From Phaseolus vulgaris (Eukaryota > Streptophyta > Magnoliopsida > Fabales > Fabaceae): 64,000 bases of DNA. Shown piece after piece: positions 11,061 to 23,100 of this stretch. Location: positions 28,269,177 through 28,333,176 of the forward strand of contig NC_023750.2 in NCBI RefSeq assembly GCF_000499845.2, given 5' to 3'. The notes under the pieces were generated by a model. The model was not told the origin of the DNA. It did no database searches and saw only the letters and a list, made by a program, of their open reading frames with translations. Every line of letters starts with the position of its first letter. Within the stretch, counting starts at the first letter, position 1. The translations under genes were made by a program, and so were the position numbers.

Positions 11061-12071
11061 AGAAATAAAAATAGAATGAAAACCCAAAACCTAGAAAGCT
11101 AGAGGCATAAGGGATACTTCTAGAAACCCTAACTTGCATGGCAAGCTAAGGTTTGTAGAAGCTTGGGCGACAGGGTTATCTTCACACAGTGAAGGATTTA
11201 CAATGCAAAGCTCACTCCTCAAATAATAAGTGCTCTAAACAACAGATATAAAATATTCTCTCAGAAGGATAAACACACTCAAAATATAATTTCGCTTTGT
11301 AATCTATGTTTCAAGTGATCATTGTGTAGTCGTTTTCACCTTCAAGGACTTTATAAGTCTTCATATTGTGACCATCGAAGCTTTGATTCTTCTTATTGTT
11401 CACAAGGCAATTAGCCTCTAGATATGGAAATACTTCAATCTGATTGATTCTTTTGCGTCTTGGACTTTAAATGGACTTAATTTGTTTTTTCTTTAATCCA
11501 AATGTGAAAATTTATACTCCAATAATATAATTTCATGTATCTGATATTATATCCTTCATCATTAGGCACTGTCAATCATCTTCTTAACGTTAGACGCTGA
11601 ATATGGAAGCTTCTCCTCCAATTAGATTCTACGCATCTTTGAGCGTTTGAAACAATTTGAATTGTTTCCTTTCAAATGTATGACGTGAATGTAATGCATG
11701 TGAATAAATCTTCTATCATATATTTTGTCACATTGCAGTGAATACTTGATAAAGAAACTTTAGCTTTTTTCATATTTGCGCATCTTTGAACTTGAGATTT
11801 ATTTCTCTTCTTGTGATTGTCAGAACATTGATAGATATATCTGGTAATGCTTGAATTGCATTCTTCACTTCTTAATCACGTACTCAATCTTTGAATAAAT
11901 AACTATGTAGGACTTAATTGGGATAAAATTACTAATTGATGCATGACTTAGAATTTTGAAGTGATTTAATTGCATATGTAATGTTGACTTAGTGTACTAA
12001 GCACAATTATGGAAGCTTGAATTCGAGAATGAATTTGACAAGTACTAACTGGTCCCCCTTTTATGTTCTAT

Positions 12072-12400
12072 GCATCACTTTAATCGATTTAGTTTTATGT
12101 TAATCTCAACTAAAATTGTTTTGACCAAATGTAACAAGAACCTATTCTAGAATGTCACGAGTTCTAATATTCATGATCATGTTTGATAGATGCAATTTCT
12201 AAATCGCAACGTTGAACCTTATTATATCAAAGATATGGAGTTACTATAAGATTTCAAGAGAGAAGAGATAATGAGAAAGATCTTATAAAACAAATCTAAA
12301 ACTATAGAGGAAGAGTTACAAATATAAGAAAATATTAAAAAGATTTCTCTTAATTTTTTAATCTCTTTGCAAATAGAAAAAATAAAAATACATTCTTTCA
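12072..12400 (+). repeat. diverged direct repeat, copy 1
   Basis: Shares an ordered run of words with 12995-13315, including CACTTTAATC, TTAGTTT(C/T)ATGTTAATCTCA, ATTGTTTTGA and (A/G)TGATCAT(G/A)TTTGATAGAT-like text. The copies are about 920 bp apart and clearly diverged. They could be old LTRs of a small element or a local duplication. Confidence 0.55.
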
Positions 12401-12994
12401 TTAAATTATAAATTAAAACACTTAGTTTGGCGTAAGGCTAACTCTAAAAAAAAAAGGTTTCAATTGGCTAAACACATGTACCATCCAAACAAGGCTGAGT
12501 ATTTTTATATTCTATGTAAGAACCTTGTTTAGAAAGTTATAAGTACCAACCAAACAAGTCTCAAGCCTTTCATTTCCTTAAGCTAGACTATATAAGCATT
12601 AAACTTCCATTTTTAACATAACTTGTAGTAAATAAAAGAAGTGATTATGGACTTTTCTTTTATTTGTGAGTTTAAGAGGTTAATTCCTCCTCTCTAGAAT
12701 CTTATTTTGAGTTTTCTAAATTTAAATGGTAAATTTTCTTTTTTCTCTTATCTTTCTCACTAGAAAGTGGCGTGCTCTTATATTTGTATTTCATCCATCT
12801 CTTTTATTTCTTTCTTTATTCTTTAAATTTTTTACATTTGAATAATCACTTGATTAATCTCATATATTCTAATAGCTTAATGTATTCATGTTTATAATTC
12901 TTAATTCCTATTGTTGAAACATATATTTGATAGTTCCATCAATTTGATTCACTTCTCCCTTTGGTTTATTCTTGAAATCTTTTGTATGTTCATC

Positions 12995-13315
12995 ATAGAT
13001 ACACCACTTTAATCAATTTAGTTTCATGTTAATCTCAATAAATTGTTTTGATAAAAGCTTTTTAAAAATAACCCGAATTCTAATATAAATGATCATATTT
13101 AATAGATCTAACTTCTAAATCACGAGGGTTCAACTTTATTATGTCACAAAGAAATAAATTTAATATAAGAGCTCTAGATAGAAAGAAGTTACAAAACAAA
13201 TATAAGACTATAGTGAAACGATTACAAGAGAAACACGTAAGAAATTAGAAAAAGATATTAAAAATATTTTTTTGAATATTTTTGAATATCTTTAAAAATA
13301 AAAATATATAAAACC
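12995..13315 (+). repeat. diverged direct repeat, copy 2
   Basis: Second copy of the repeat at 12072-12400, in the same orientation, with extra small deletions and an A+T-rich tail. Confidence 0.55.
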
Positions 13316-14116
13316 TAATTTCATATTAGAATTATACCGGATTTCTAAACCCACCTTTCTCTCTTTTCAAACAACAGTCCTTGATTTAACTTATTTAAAA
13401 GGAAACAAAAAATATAGTTATTTTGATACGGATGAAGTACTTATATGTAAATATCAAACTTAAATTCTCATAAACTAAAAAGTAAACTCATCTAAGCAAC
13501 CTTTTACCAATGATAAACGCCAAACACTAATCTAGATTATAAACTTTTCATTTTTAAGGAATATGCAAATCCCTCTCTCAAAATAACTTCAAATAAAATT
13601 ATGTAACCTTGTGGAAACCAATTACTTTTTTTTTAAAAGCACGATTGCATTAAATGAAGATTTGAAGAATGGATCTTCATAAACTACAGTAAATATTTTA
13701 ACCGAATAAATTTTAAAAAAAAATATTTTTTAACATCCATACTCCACCCAACACTCCAATAAATATTAATATTTTAATTATTTATAATTTTTTTAATTTT
13801 AAAAATTATTTTAATATTTTCTATTTTAATTATATTTTCATTAATTTGTTTTTTATTATAAATATTAATATTTTATCGGTGAAAATATCAAAACCCAATA
13901 ACAAAATATATATTAAAACGGTAATTATTAGATGAAAACTGCATCAGTGCTGTGCGCGTAACTGAAGAAAGCGAGACAAGGGTAGAATTGCAATTAAATT
14001 GTATGAACTCACACTTCCGTTTAAAACTGCTAAAACATGCGTCAAAAAGCGCCGAAACATTTGCGCTGAGTTTCCTACTGTCTCCTTTTTCTCCACTCTT
14101 AACTAACCTCACACAA

Positions 14117-17100
14117 ATGGAACCGGAGGAAGCCGCCGTCACCGCCGTCTCCGCCTACGACGGAAGTGGCGACGAGGGAATGCTGGTGTTGGACGGCGGC
14201 GATGTCGGCGGCGGCAAGGACAGAGTGAAGGGCCCTTGGTCGCCGGAAGAGGACGCCATTCTGAGTCGTCTCGTTAGCAAGTTCGGCGCCAGAAACTGGA
14301 GCCTCATCGCGCGCGGGATCAGTGGAAGATCCGGCAAGTCGTGCCGCCTCCGGTGGTGCAACCAGCTCGACCCTTCCGTTAAGCGCAAGCCCTTCACCGG
14401 TACGTGATCGATATCGGTACCGTCTGCGGGTTTGAATTTGAATTTGACTTTGATTGGGTTTGATTTAATTTGAATCTTTTAGAAATTGACCTTACGAGCG
14501 TAGAGATCGGAATGGTTTGAATTTTCTTATCGTAATGTTTTGTGTATGATCTTTTGTTTTTATAGTTTGATGGTTATGTGGTTCTCTTTTGAATTTGCTC
14601 GGATATTTGATTTTCTGTGTGTATTATTGTTTCTTAATGGATAAGTCATGCCTTTTGCCTAGTTGTTACTTTAGGAATTATCATAAGTGTCATTTTGAGA
14701 TGGTGATTGGTTGTTATTATTCGCTATAGTGTATCGCTGTTACTTGCTCACTGATGCTGTGTTTGTGAGTTATTAATGGCTATAGGGTATCTGCGATCTT
14801 TAATGTGGTTGTAGTAGCCGCAATTGCAGTCGCAATGTTGAGCCGAAAAACCATGACATTGCCGCCACAGTTGTGGCTGCTGATATTTTTTTTTAAAACC
14901 ATAGTATTCGCATGTATATATATATTCCTATGATTTAGCGAAATAGCTAAAATGATGTCCCGTCAAAATATATGTCTAGGAGCCTTGGCTCAGGTAGTAC
15001 CAATCTCTTTGGAGACTACATTTTAAAGGTGATAAAATTTTTAGATTTAAGAGAAGCAACACTTTTTGTAATGGTTTACTGAGTCACAAATGGAGACCAA
15101 AGGAGTGAACCATCCTTCCAAGATACCCGTTATACAACTGAGCTGCTGCTTGATTTTCCACAACTAATGAATATAAATGTTTCCTCTTCTACTTAAGCCA
15201 AGCCCACGATCTTATCAACTTTAGGAGGCCATTCAATTCCATTACAATTAACTAGCTATTCTCTGGGCCTCATGAATGTCAACTGCTCAAAGTTCAACCA
15301 CGTTGGCTTGTCTACAGGCTTGTAATTGGGGAACTGAGATGGGATGGTATCCACACTCCCATCCTTCCCACTGTGTTTTGCCCCTTCTTACCAAGATTTC
15401 AAAATCCTGCATGCCTACATACATGCATTCATCTGTAAATCCATTTGCCACAAGGTAGGTAATCTTTTGTACAAACTTCAGAAACGTCTTCTTTAGAACC
15501 TTTGAACCGTCACCTCTATTAAATTTTTCTATGTCAGATCTGATGTCTTCTTTCTCAAGAACTCGAAAAGTGCCCTGCTAACCCCGCATGGTCGTGAATG
15601 TGAGTTGATGGTAGGAACTGGATCAGAATCACATAAAAATCTGCCTTTACTGGAAAAGAATAGTGGAAAAGACAGTAGAATTTCGAGGATCTGCACCTCC
15701 CAATGCCCAAAGCCCAAACTCTTCTCAATTGACAAGACACTCCTCTATTTCCACCTCTTATTTATAGGAAATATGCCTTATTTCTCTATTAATCCCTGTC
15801 CCAACTAGCTGACCACTATAGCAGATTGACAATAAAATATTGTTTTACAGACGAACCTTCTGATTTGGTTTCAGCTGTTACACTTTGAAGAGATTCTCAA
15901 CTTGGGTTACCCAACTCACCCACTTGGTGCCATGGCCCCAAAGATTTGACTCGTCAGAAGGACTCATAATTGTCCTGCTGTTATGATTCTGTTTTCTCCT
16001 TGTTCACTCTTTACTTTTATGTCTTGTGAGTGGATTGTCCAGTGTCTTACTCCTTGAAGTTTATGTTCTGTTTCTTCATTCAGTCACTGATAGTTGAAAC
16101 CTTCATCACCAAACATCTTTGTCTGAATCTCTGCCGAATTAGAGGCCACAGGAAGTCATTGCTCCCTGTGATTATTGATTCTCTCCGTGAGGAACCTCCC
16201 ATTGTTCTTCAAGGCTTCCATTCTGTTTTCCATGTCATCCTCAACTATGTTGCTTAGATGCAGGTGTAGTATATGATTTTTTAAAAGACATAGGGTATGG
16301 TTCACTTTTATAAAAATGTTCATATAGAAATACTAGAATTTTATATGAAAAGAAAATAACTACATAACAAAACTCTACACCTCACCTCTTATTGATCGTG
16401 GGGGCAGATATCAAAGGCCAATTTGCCTCATATTTACCGTACGATCTCCTTGTTGACACTAGATCATAGACATATTTTTTTAGACACATAGAAAAGAACA
16501 AATATGCTCATTCAAAATAAATTCTCCAAGATTGAGATAAAAAAAAGCATCTTAGTGGATGAGGCTTTCACTTGGTGGTGTTTGAGGAGAGTAGATGTAT
16601 GGATTTTAACCCTTGATTTAAGGTAGACTATTTCCAATATTTGAAATCGTTACCTATAGTGCCAACCTTACCATTGCACCTAGGTTCACCTGCAAAATAA
16701 TAGAATGATAAATATTTGTGGAACAAAATACAACATGGATGAGAATGCCAACTTTTTGTGAAGATACCCTATTAGAGCAAAAGGTCAACACCCTATAAGT
16801 CTTTAAGTTGAGTCCGTTGTAATCTATCAAATGCAAGAATTACAATTTGATCACTTGATGAACTAAACCAGAAAACGCTTTAGCCAAATGATAAAGTTGG
16901 GTTGTAAAGCTACGCATGCTAAATTGTATTAGATTAAAGAGATACGGTATGATCACTTTAATGTACAAAACTATTGTCTGAATATTTTTGAAAAGGTTTT
17001 TCAAAATTAAATAAAACACAATTCAACCCTCCCTTGTGTTTCTTCTATTTTTCATAGTTGCATAAGTGCTTGCCTCTAAAGGGTTGAGCACCTGACAACG

Positions 17101-20100
17101 ACTAGAGGAAAATATCCAACACCACAAGCATTGAACATCAGATGCAACTTAGCAACAAAACAAGAGAATCTGGGTACCACAAGAAAGTGTTATTCCTGTT
17201 GCATGTACAATAAACAAGACACAACAACAAACCAAATTATTTGTAAAACTATCTGAGTATAAGTTAAAGGAGGAACTCTAAGCTTATGGGGAGTGACACA
17301 AAAAGGCGAAGGGAAAGATAGAATACCTTCATCCAATAAGATGAAATCAAAAGTTGATTGAAATCTTCAAAGGAGCTACAAGATATCTTAAAGATTAGCT
17401 AGAAGGAAAAGGAAGACCTTTGACATAGAAGAATTGCATCTTCATATGACAACATGAACTATTCACCGTGGTGGATTGTAAAAGACTACATAGGATATAT
17501 TTGGAAGAATCCCTGTAACGCTTGAGTGCATAAGAACGTCTCAAGGATCATCAGACGAAAGAGGTGTACTCATCTAAAGAAGAGAAAACAGAAAATTCAT
17601 CTCTCAAGAGACGAAGACATCTCCAAAGACGAAAAAAACTCCTTGACTAGTGAAAAAACATTCGAGAAGGGGAGACATAGCCACACACCATGAAATTACA
17701 AGGCATCGTGTAGGGGAGAACCGCACTGGTGTTAATTGATAGTGGGGCTAGTCACAATTTTATTTCGACAGAGTTGGTAAGTCAATTGGGTTTACACATT
17801 GAATCAAAACTGACTTATACTGTGAGGCTAGGGGATGGCCACAAAAAATCTACATGCGGATGTTGTCCTAAGGTAGAGTTACAGCTGGGAACCTATGGAA
17901 TCAAGGAGAAATTTTTCGTATTTGAGCTAGGAGGGGTGGACATGATCTTGGGAGTGACATGGTTGGCGACTCTGGGGGAAGTGAAAATTAACTGGAAGAC
18001 TTTGACCATAAGTTTCTGCAGGGGAGGAAAGCAAGTGCACATCTATGGAGAGCCCAAATTAGCTCGAATGTTGGTGACTCCAAAAGCCCTCAAAAAAGAG
18101 AAAGAAATTGAAGCGGCGTCCCTTGTGTGGGGAATAGAAAATGTTGAACATTCAGTCCCAGACCAGTCCAAAAATAACCAGAGTTTTGCCGATTAAAGGG
18201 GTCACAAGCAGCAGAGTTGGAGAAGGTCCGAAAGGAATATATATGAAGGGGTTTTTGAAGAACCCACACAGCTACCACCCAACAGAGAAGTTGACCATAA
18301 AATTTCGATCAAAGCTGGGATGAATCTTATCAATGTAAGACCGTATAGATATCCCCATCTGCTGAAAATGGAGATAGAAAAACAGGTGGAGGAAATGATG
18401 AAGATCAGAATAATTAGACCCAGTAATAGCCCCTATTCTAGTCCGGTGATACTCGTGAAGAAGAAGGATGGAAGCTGGAGGTTTTGTGTGGATTACAGGG
18501 CTTTAAACAAGGTAACTGTTAGATATTATTAGATATTATTAGATATAATTAGATATTATTAGATATAATTAGATATTATGAGATATTATAGATATTCCTA
18601 GATATCTCTATTTATGTAATGGGCTTAGCCCATATGTTTCTTTTCCTATATAAACATAACCCTATGTGTTCAATATACACAAGAGATTTACCCTATTCTT
18701 TCTTTTCCTTTTAATAACAACCATTCCGGATAAATTCCCTATTCCGGTGATAGAGGAACTGCTAGACAAACTATGTGGGGCGCAGTATTTTTCTAAGGTG
18801 GACCTCAGGGTAGGATATCACCGAATTCGCATGCACAAATCGGATATACAGAAGACCGCTTTCCGTACCCACCATGGACACTATGAATCACTTGTTATGT
18901 CATTTGGGTTGACAAACGCGCCTGCCACCTTCCAGTGCACCATGAACGACATTCTACAGGCTTATTTGAGGATGTTTGTTTTGGTTTTCTTTGCTGATAT
19001 CCTGATCTATAGCAAAACTTGGGAGGAACACCTGACCCATTTGAAGCAGGTTTTAGAGATGCTGCAACACCATCAGTGGTTCAAATGGATCCCCAGAAGA
19101 TTGTTGCAATGGCCAATACTTAAGTCCTTGAAGGCCCTAAGAGGATTTTTGGGTCTCACGGGTTACTATAGGAGATTCATTTATCACTATGGAAAAATGG
19201 CCAAGCCTTTGACGCAATTGTTAAGAAAGGGATGTTTTGTGTGGACAGCAGAAAGCACGAAAGCCTTACACAAGTTGAAAACAACAGTCAGCACAACTCC
19301 GGTGTTGAAGATGCCAGATTTCAGTCAAGCTTTCTGTATTGAATGTGATGCGTCTGGAACAGGTCTAGGAGCAGTGCTATCTCAAAACAAACAACCTATT
19401 GCTTTTTTCAGTAAAGCCTTAGCCGAGACTTCACTAACCAAATCTGTCAATGAAAAGGAGTTAATGGCCTTAGTGTTGGCTATTCAACACTGGAGACCGT
19501 ATTTGATAGGGCGGCGGTTCACAGTTTATACTGACCAGAAGAGTCTGAGATACCTTCTGGAACAATGAATAACCACCCAGAACCAACAGAATTTGTTAGC
19601 AAAGTTGATGAGGTATGACTTTGACATTGTGTACAAACCGGGAGCATTCAATAGGGTAGCAGACGCGTTATCTTGAAGATTGGAGGAAGAGGAAGACAGA
19701 GTTAAGGAGATCAATGTTTTGTCCAAACCTTATTGGAGGGACACTAAATTAGTGGAAGAAGAAAATCGGCAAGATCCTACCCTAAAGAAGATCATGGAGG
19801 AATTGGATAGCAACCCAGAGACACATGGGAACTATACCCTGAAAAATGGGAGGCTTCATTACAAGGGTAGATTAGTGTTATCGATGTCTTCCAGTTGAAT
19901 TCGCAAGTTACTACACGAATACCATACGACTCCATTGGGGGGACATTCAGGAATGTTCCGCACCTTCAGAAGGATAGGTCAGTCGTACTGGATGGGCATG
20001 AAGAAAAGCATCATGGACTACATTCAGGCTCGCGCAGTTTGCCAGCAGAGCAAGTATCAAGCGTGTTCACCACAAGGACTACTCCAAACTCTACCAATTC

Positions 20101-23100
20101 CGAAAACTGTGTGGGAGAAAATAAGTATGGATTTCATTGTCAGACTTCCTAAATCAGGTGGGAAGGACGCAATTTTGGTGGTGGTGGATGGCCTTAGCAA
20201 GTATGGTCATTTTGTCGCCCTTAAACATCCATATTCTGCGAGATCTATTGCGGAGGTTTTTGTTAAGGAGATAGTGAGATTACATGGCATTCCCACATCC
20301 ATAGTTAGTGATCGGGACCCAACTTTTCTAAGTTTGTTTTGGAAAGAATTGTTTAAGTTGCAAGGAACGACGTTGAAGATGAGCACGACCTATCCCCCCG
20401 AAACCGACGGTCAAACGGAAGTTTTGAATAGAACGTTGGAAACATGCCTACGTTGTTTTAGTTCGGAACAACCTAAATTATGGGCGACTTTCTTACCTTG
20501 GGCGAAATACTGGTATAACACCAGTTTTCATGGAGCGACGAAGTGTACACCGTTTGAAGTAGTGTATGGCTGACCACCTCCATCCTTGGCACGCTTTGTT
20601 CCAAGAGAGACGATGGTAGAAGTGGTGGAACATGATTTAATGAACCGGGATGAGGCCCTCTCACAACTTAAATTTCACCTGGAAAGAGCGCAGGATTTGA
20701 TGTCCAAACAGGCCAACCGCCATAGGAGACCTTCCCCAATTAAAGTAGGTGATATGGTTTACTTAAAACTCAGGCCCCATCGGCAGCTGTCAATGTCGAA
20801 CAAATTGCATCCAAAGCTAGCAACCAAGTATTATGGCCTGTTCCCAGTGGTGGTTGCGGTAGGGACGGTGGCTTTTTGACTACAATTGCCAGAAACAGCT
20901 CGAATACACCCGGTCTTCCATGTATCTCAATTTAAGTTAGCAGTAGGGACACAAGAAGTTCAACCCGAACTCCCTATGGAGTTTCAAGGTCCTGCAGAGA
21001 AATTGTATCCAACAAAATATTGGATAGACGAGAATTATTCGTCCAAGGAGCATATATTCCACAGCTATTATTAAAGTGGAATGAAGGAGAGAGGGACACA
21101 ACTACTTGGGAGGATGTGATGACAATCAAAGAACAATTTCCTAAATTCAACCTTGAGGATAAGGTTGTTTTGACAGAGGGGAGTATTGTTAGGACAGAGA
21201 ATAAGAATAAGGAAAATACATGGAAGGTATATCATAGGAGAAATAAAAATAGGAACCATTAAGGGAGGCGGTTGGTTAGTGGGTTGGGTATGGTTGGTCT
21301 TTAAAGACCAACAGGCTTTGGGAAAAGGGAGTTTTTTTATTTTAGAATTCTGTGACAGGAGCAGTCCTGTGTGAAAGGGAGTTTGTTCCCTTTGAAGGCA
21401 TTCTTTTTGTAACAATGAAAAAACAATAAACTGAGGAATATTTAGTGAATTGTTGGTGTCTTTGTGTTTCTTGGTAGCTTTTTCCTGGGATCCTAACACA
21501 CTGTGACTGAGATGAAGAATGAGAGAGAAGAGGAGAACGCGATCGGCGATGATGGGCGGTGGCGGAGAACGCGAGCGCGACAACGGTGTCGGTGGAGTTA
21601 TACGGTGCGGTTTGCTTGTTCTCTCTTTAGGGTTTCTAATTGTGACTTTTTCTTCGCTAATTTTCACTCTTCTCTCTACTCTTTCCTACTTCACTCACTC
21701 AAAAATATGATTTGGGTCGCACTGGGCCGCGCTAGGTTAAAAAAGTTAGGGCAAACAACATGCCGTGCTAGGGTACGAGGCAGCTTGACGGCGGCCTCCG
21801 ATGCAGCAATCCACCGAGTTGTGCGGCGACGCAACCCAATCCGCTCCGACGTTGATCCGCCATTCAAGTCACCTCGGTTTGGCCTCCGAACTCGCTGCAT
21901 TGTACGATTTTGCGATTTTCATCACGATTTTAACTACATTGCCTTGCGTCCTTGTCTTCCAATGTCCACACCCCAAGTTTTATTGGACATAGCAGGCTCA
22001 ATATTTTATACATGAAAGAAAATTCAATGAAAGTATGTTCTATTTCTAAAAATTACAATCAAAGTAAATTCTATTTTACAAACAAGCATTCTATTTATTT
22101 AAAGCTAATAAAGATCATTCTCATTCATGCACACTCATCATGAAGTGTCACGCCTAGATAGTATGTTTCAAAGTGTTGGAGATCTCATATCATTTAGAGA
22201 TATGATCAAATATTATTATATAGGTCGATGAAAACCTCAGTGTACCAAGTTGGTTTTGTTGAGTTAAGCTTAAAGTTTACTTTCATAGGATAGTATTAGA
22301 GCCTATCCTAGCAAGATTTGGTGGGCCTATTAGTCCACCTACTATTGGGTTCCCCTCTATTCCCACGCTCAATGTCCTCGACGTGAAGGAATGTGTTGAA
22401 GATCCCACAAATTATAATGTATAAGGTGGGTGCAAATCTCATCTTACCAAGTCAATTTTGTAAGGTTGAATTAAACTTAAGGTCTACTTTCATAGGAGTG
22501 AGAATAAAGCTCAAAGTAATAGACAAGGGCCAAAACAAGCATTAGAGCATGATGTTTAATTTGATACAAAGCGATGAACCTTACTAGGGCTCGACATGCT
22601 TTGAATCCTCTTGAAAGAGAGAAAACATAGGTGGTGCTTGAGAATGAGGCTCGTCAAAAAGTTTGTGGTTTTCAATCAATTTCCAATAATAACTTTAGTA
22701 TGATAACATAGTACTTCTTGTTATTTTCTCTGATAAAATTATTATGTGCGATATCGTGATGCCAATGGTAGTTGGTGATGTGAAATTGAAGGCTGCAATG
22801 AGGTTGACAACACATTGAAATGAAATATAACACTGGGTCAATTTTATTGAAGAACAGTATGGCCAATACCTGTAGTACTATATCTGAGCTTTGACCTGTT
22901 ATTAATTTTTTATGGTTAGTTAATTAGTTATTCCAATTCTGTTATCACAAGTAATATTCTGTCGCATTTGTCGTACTTCTTTCTGGAAGCACCGACTAAA
23001 ATATATTCACTTCACTGATTGTTTTTATATCAACATTTGCTGGGTTGTCTTAGAACAACTTTTCTCTTCAACTTGTGTCTAAATATAAGCCACAATTTTT

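Larger units (their letters stand above)
11061..13900. other. intergenic AT-rich sequence
   Basis: No gene supported. It holds a diverged direct repeat (12072-12400 and 12995-13315) described separately. The last 500 bp form the upstream region of the R2R3-MYB gene. Confidence 0.5.
17690..21498 (+). mobile_element. 5'-truncated chromovirus (Ty3/gypsy) in the MYB intron
   Basis: Protease, RT, RNase H, integrase and a chromodomain-like end follow on the plus strand, then a 3' LTR at 21187-21498. The 5' LTR and nearly all of gag are missing; homology begins just before the protease at KLQGIV. Several stops, an internal RT deletion and a nested small LTR show it is dead. It lies in the same orientation as the host gene. 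Confidence 0.9.

Noticed and set aside
4807..13900. A matching 3' LTR for the Tat-type element
   Set aside because: Searched by eye for the LTR end words (GTCAACCG, ATCAATAGGTAG) between 10000 and 13900 and found none.
21071..21667. 198-codon minus-strand open frame
   Set aside because: It runs antisense through the chromovirus 3' end and LTR into the intron, with Pro/Ser/Leu-rich low-complexity content and no domain.
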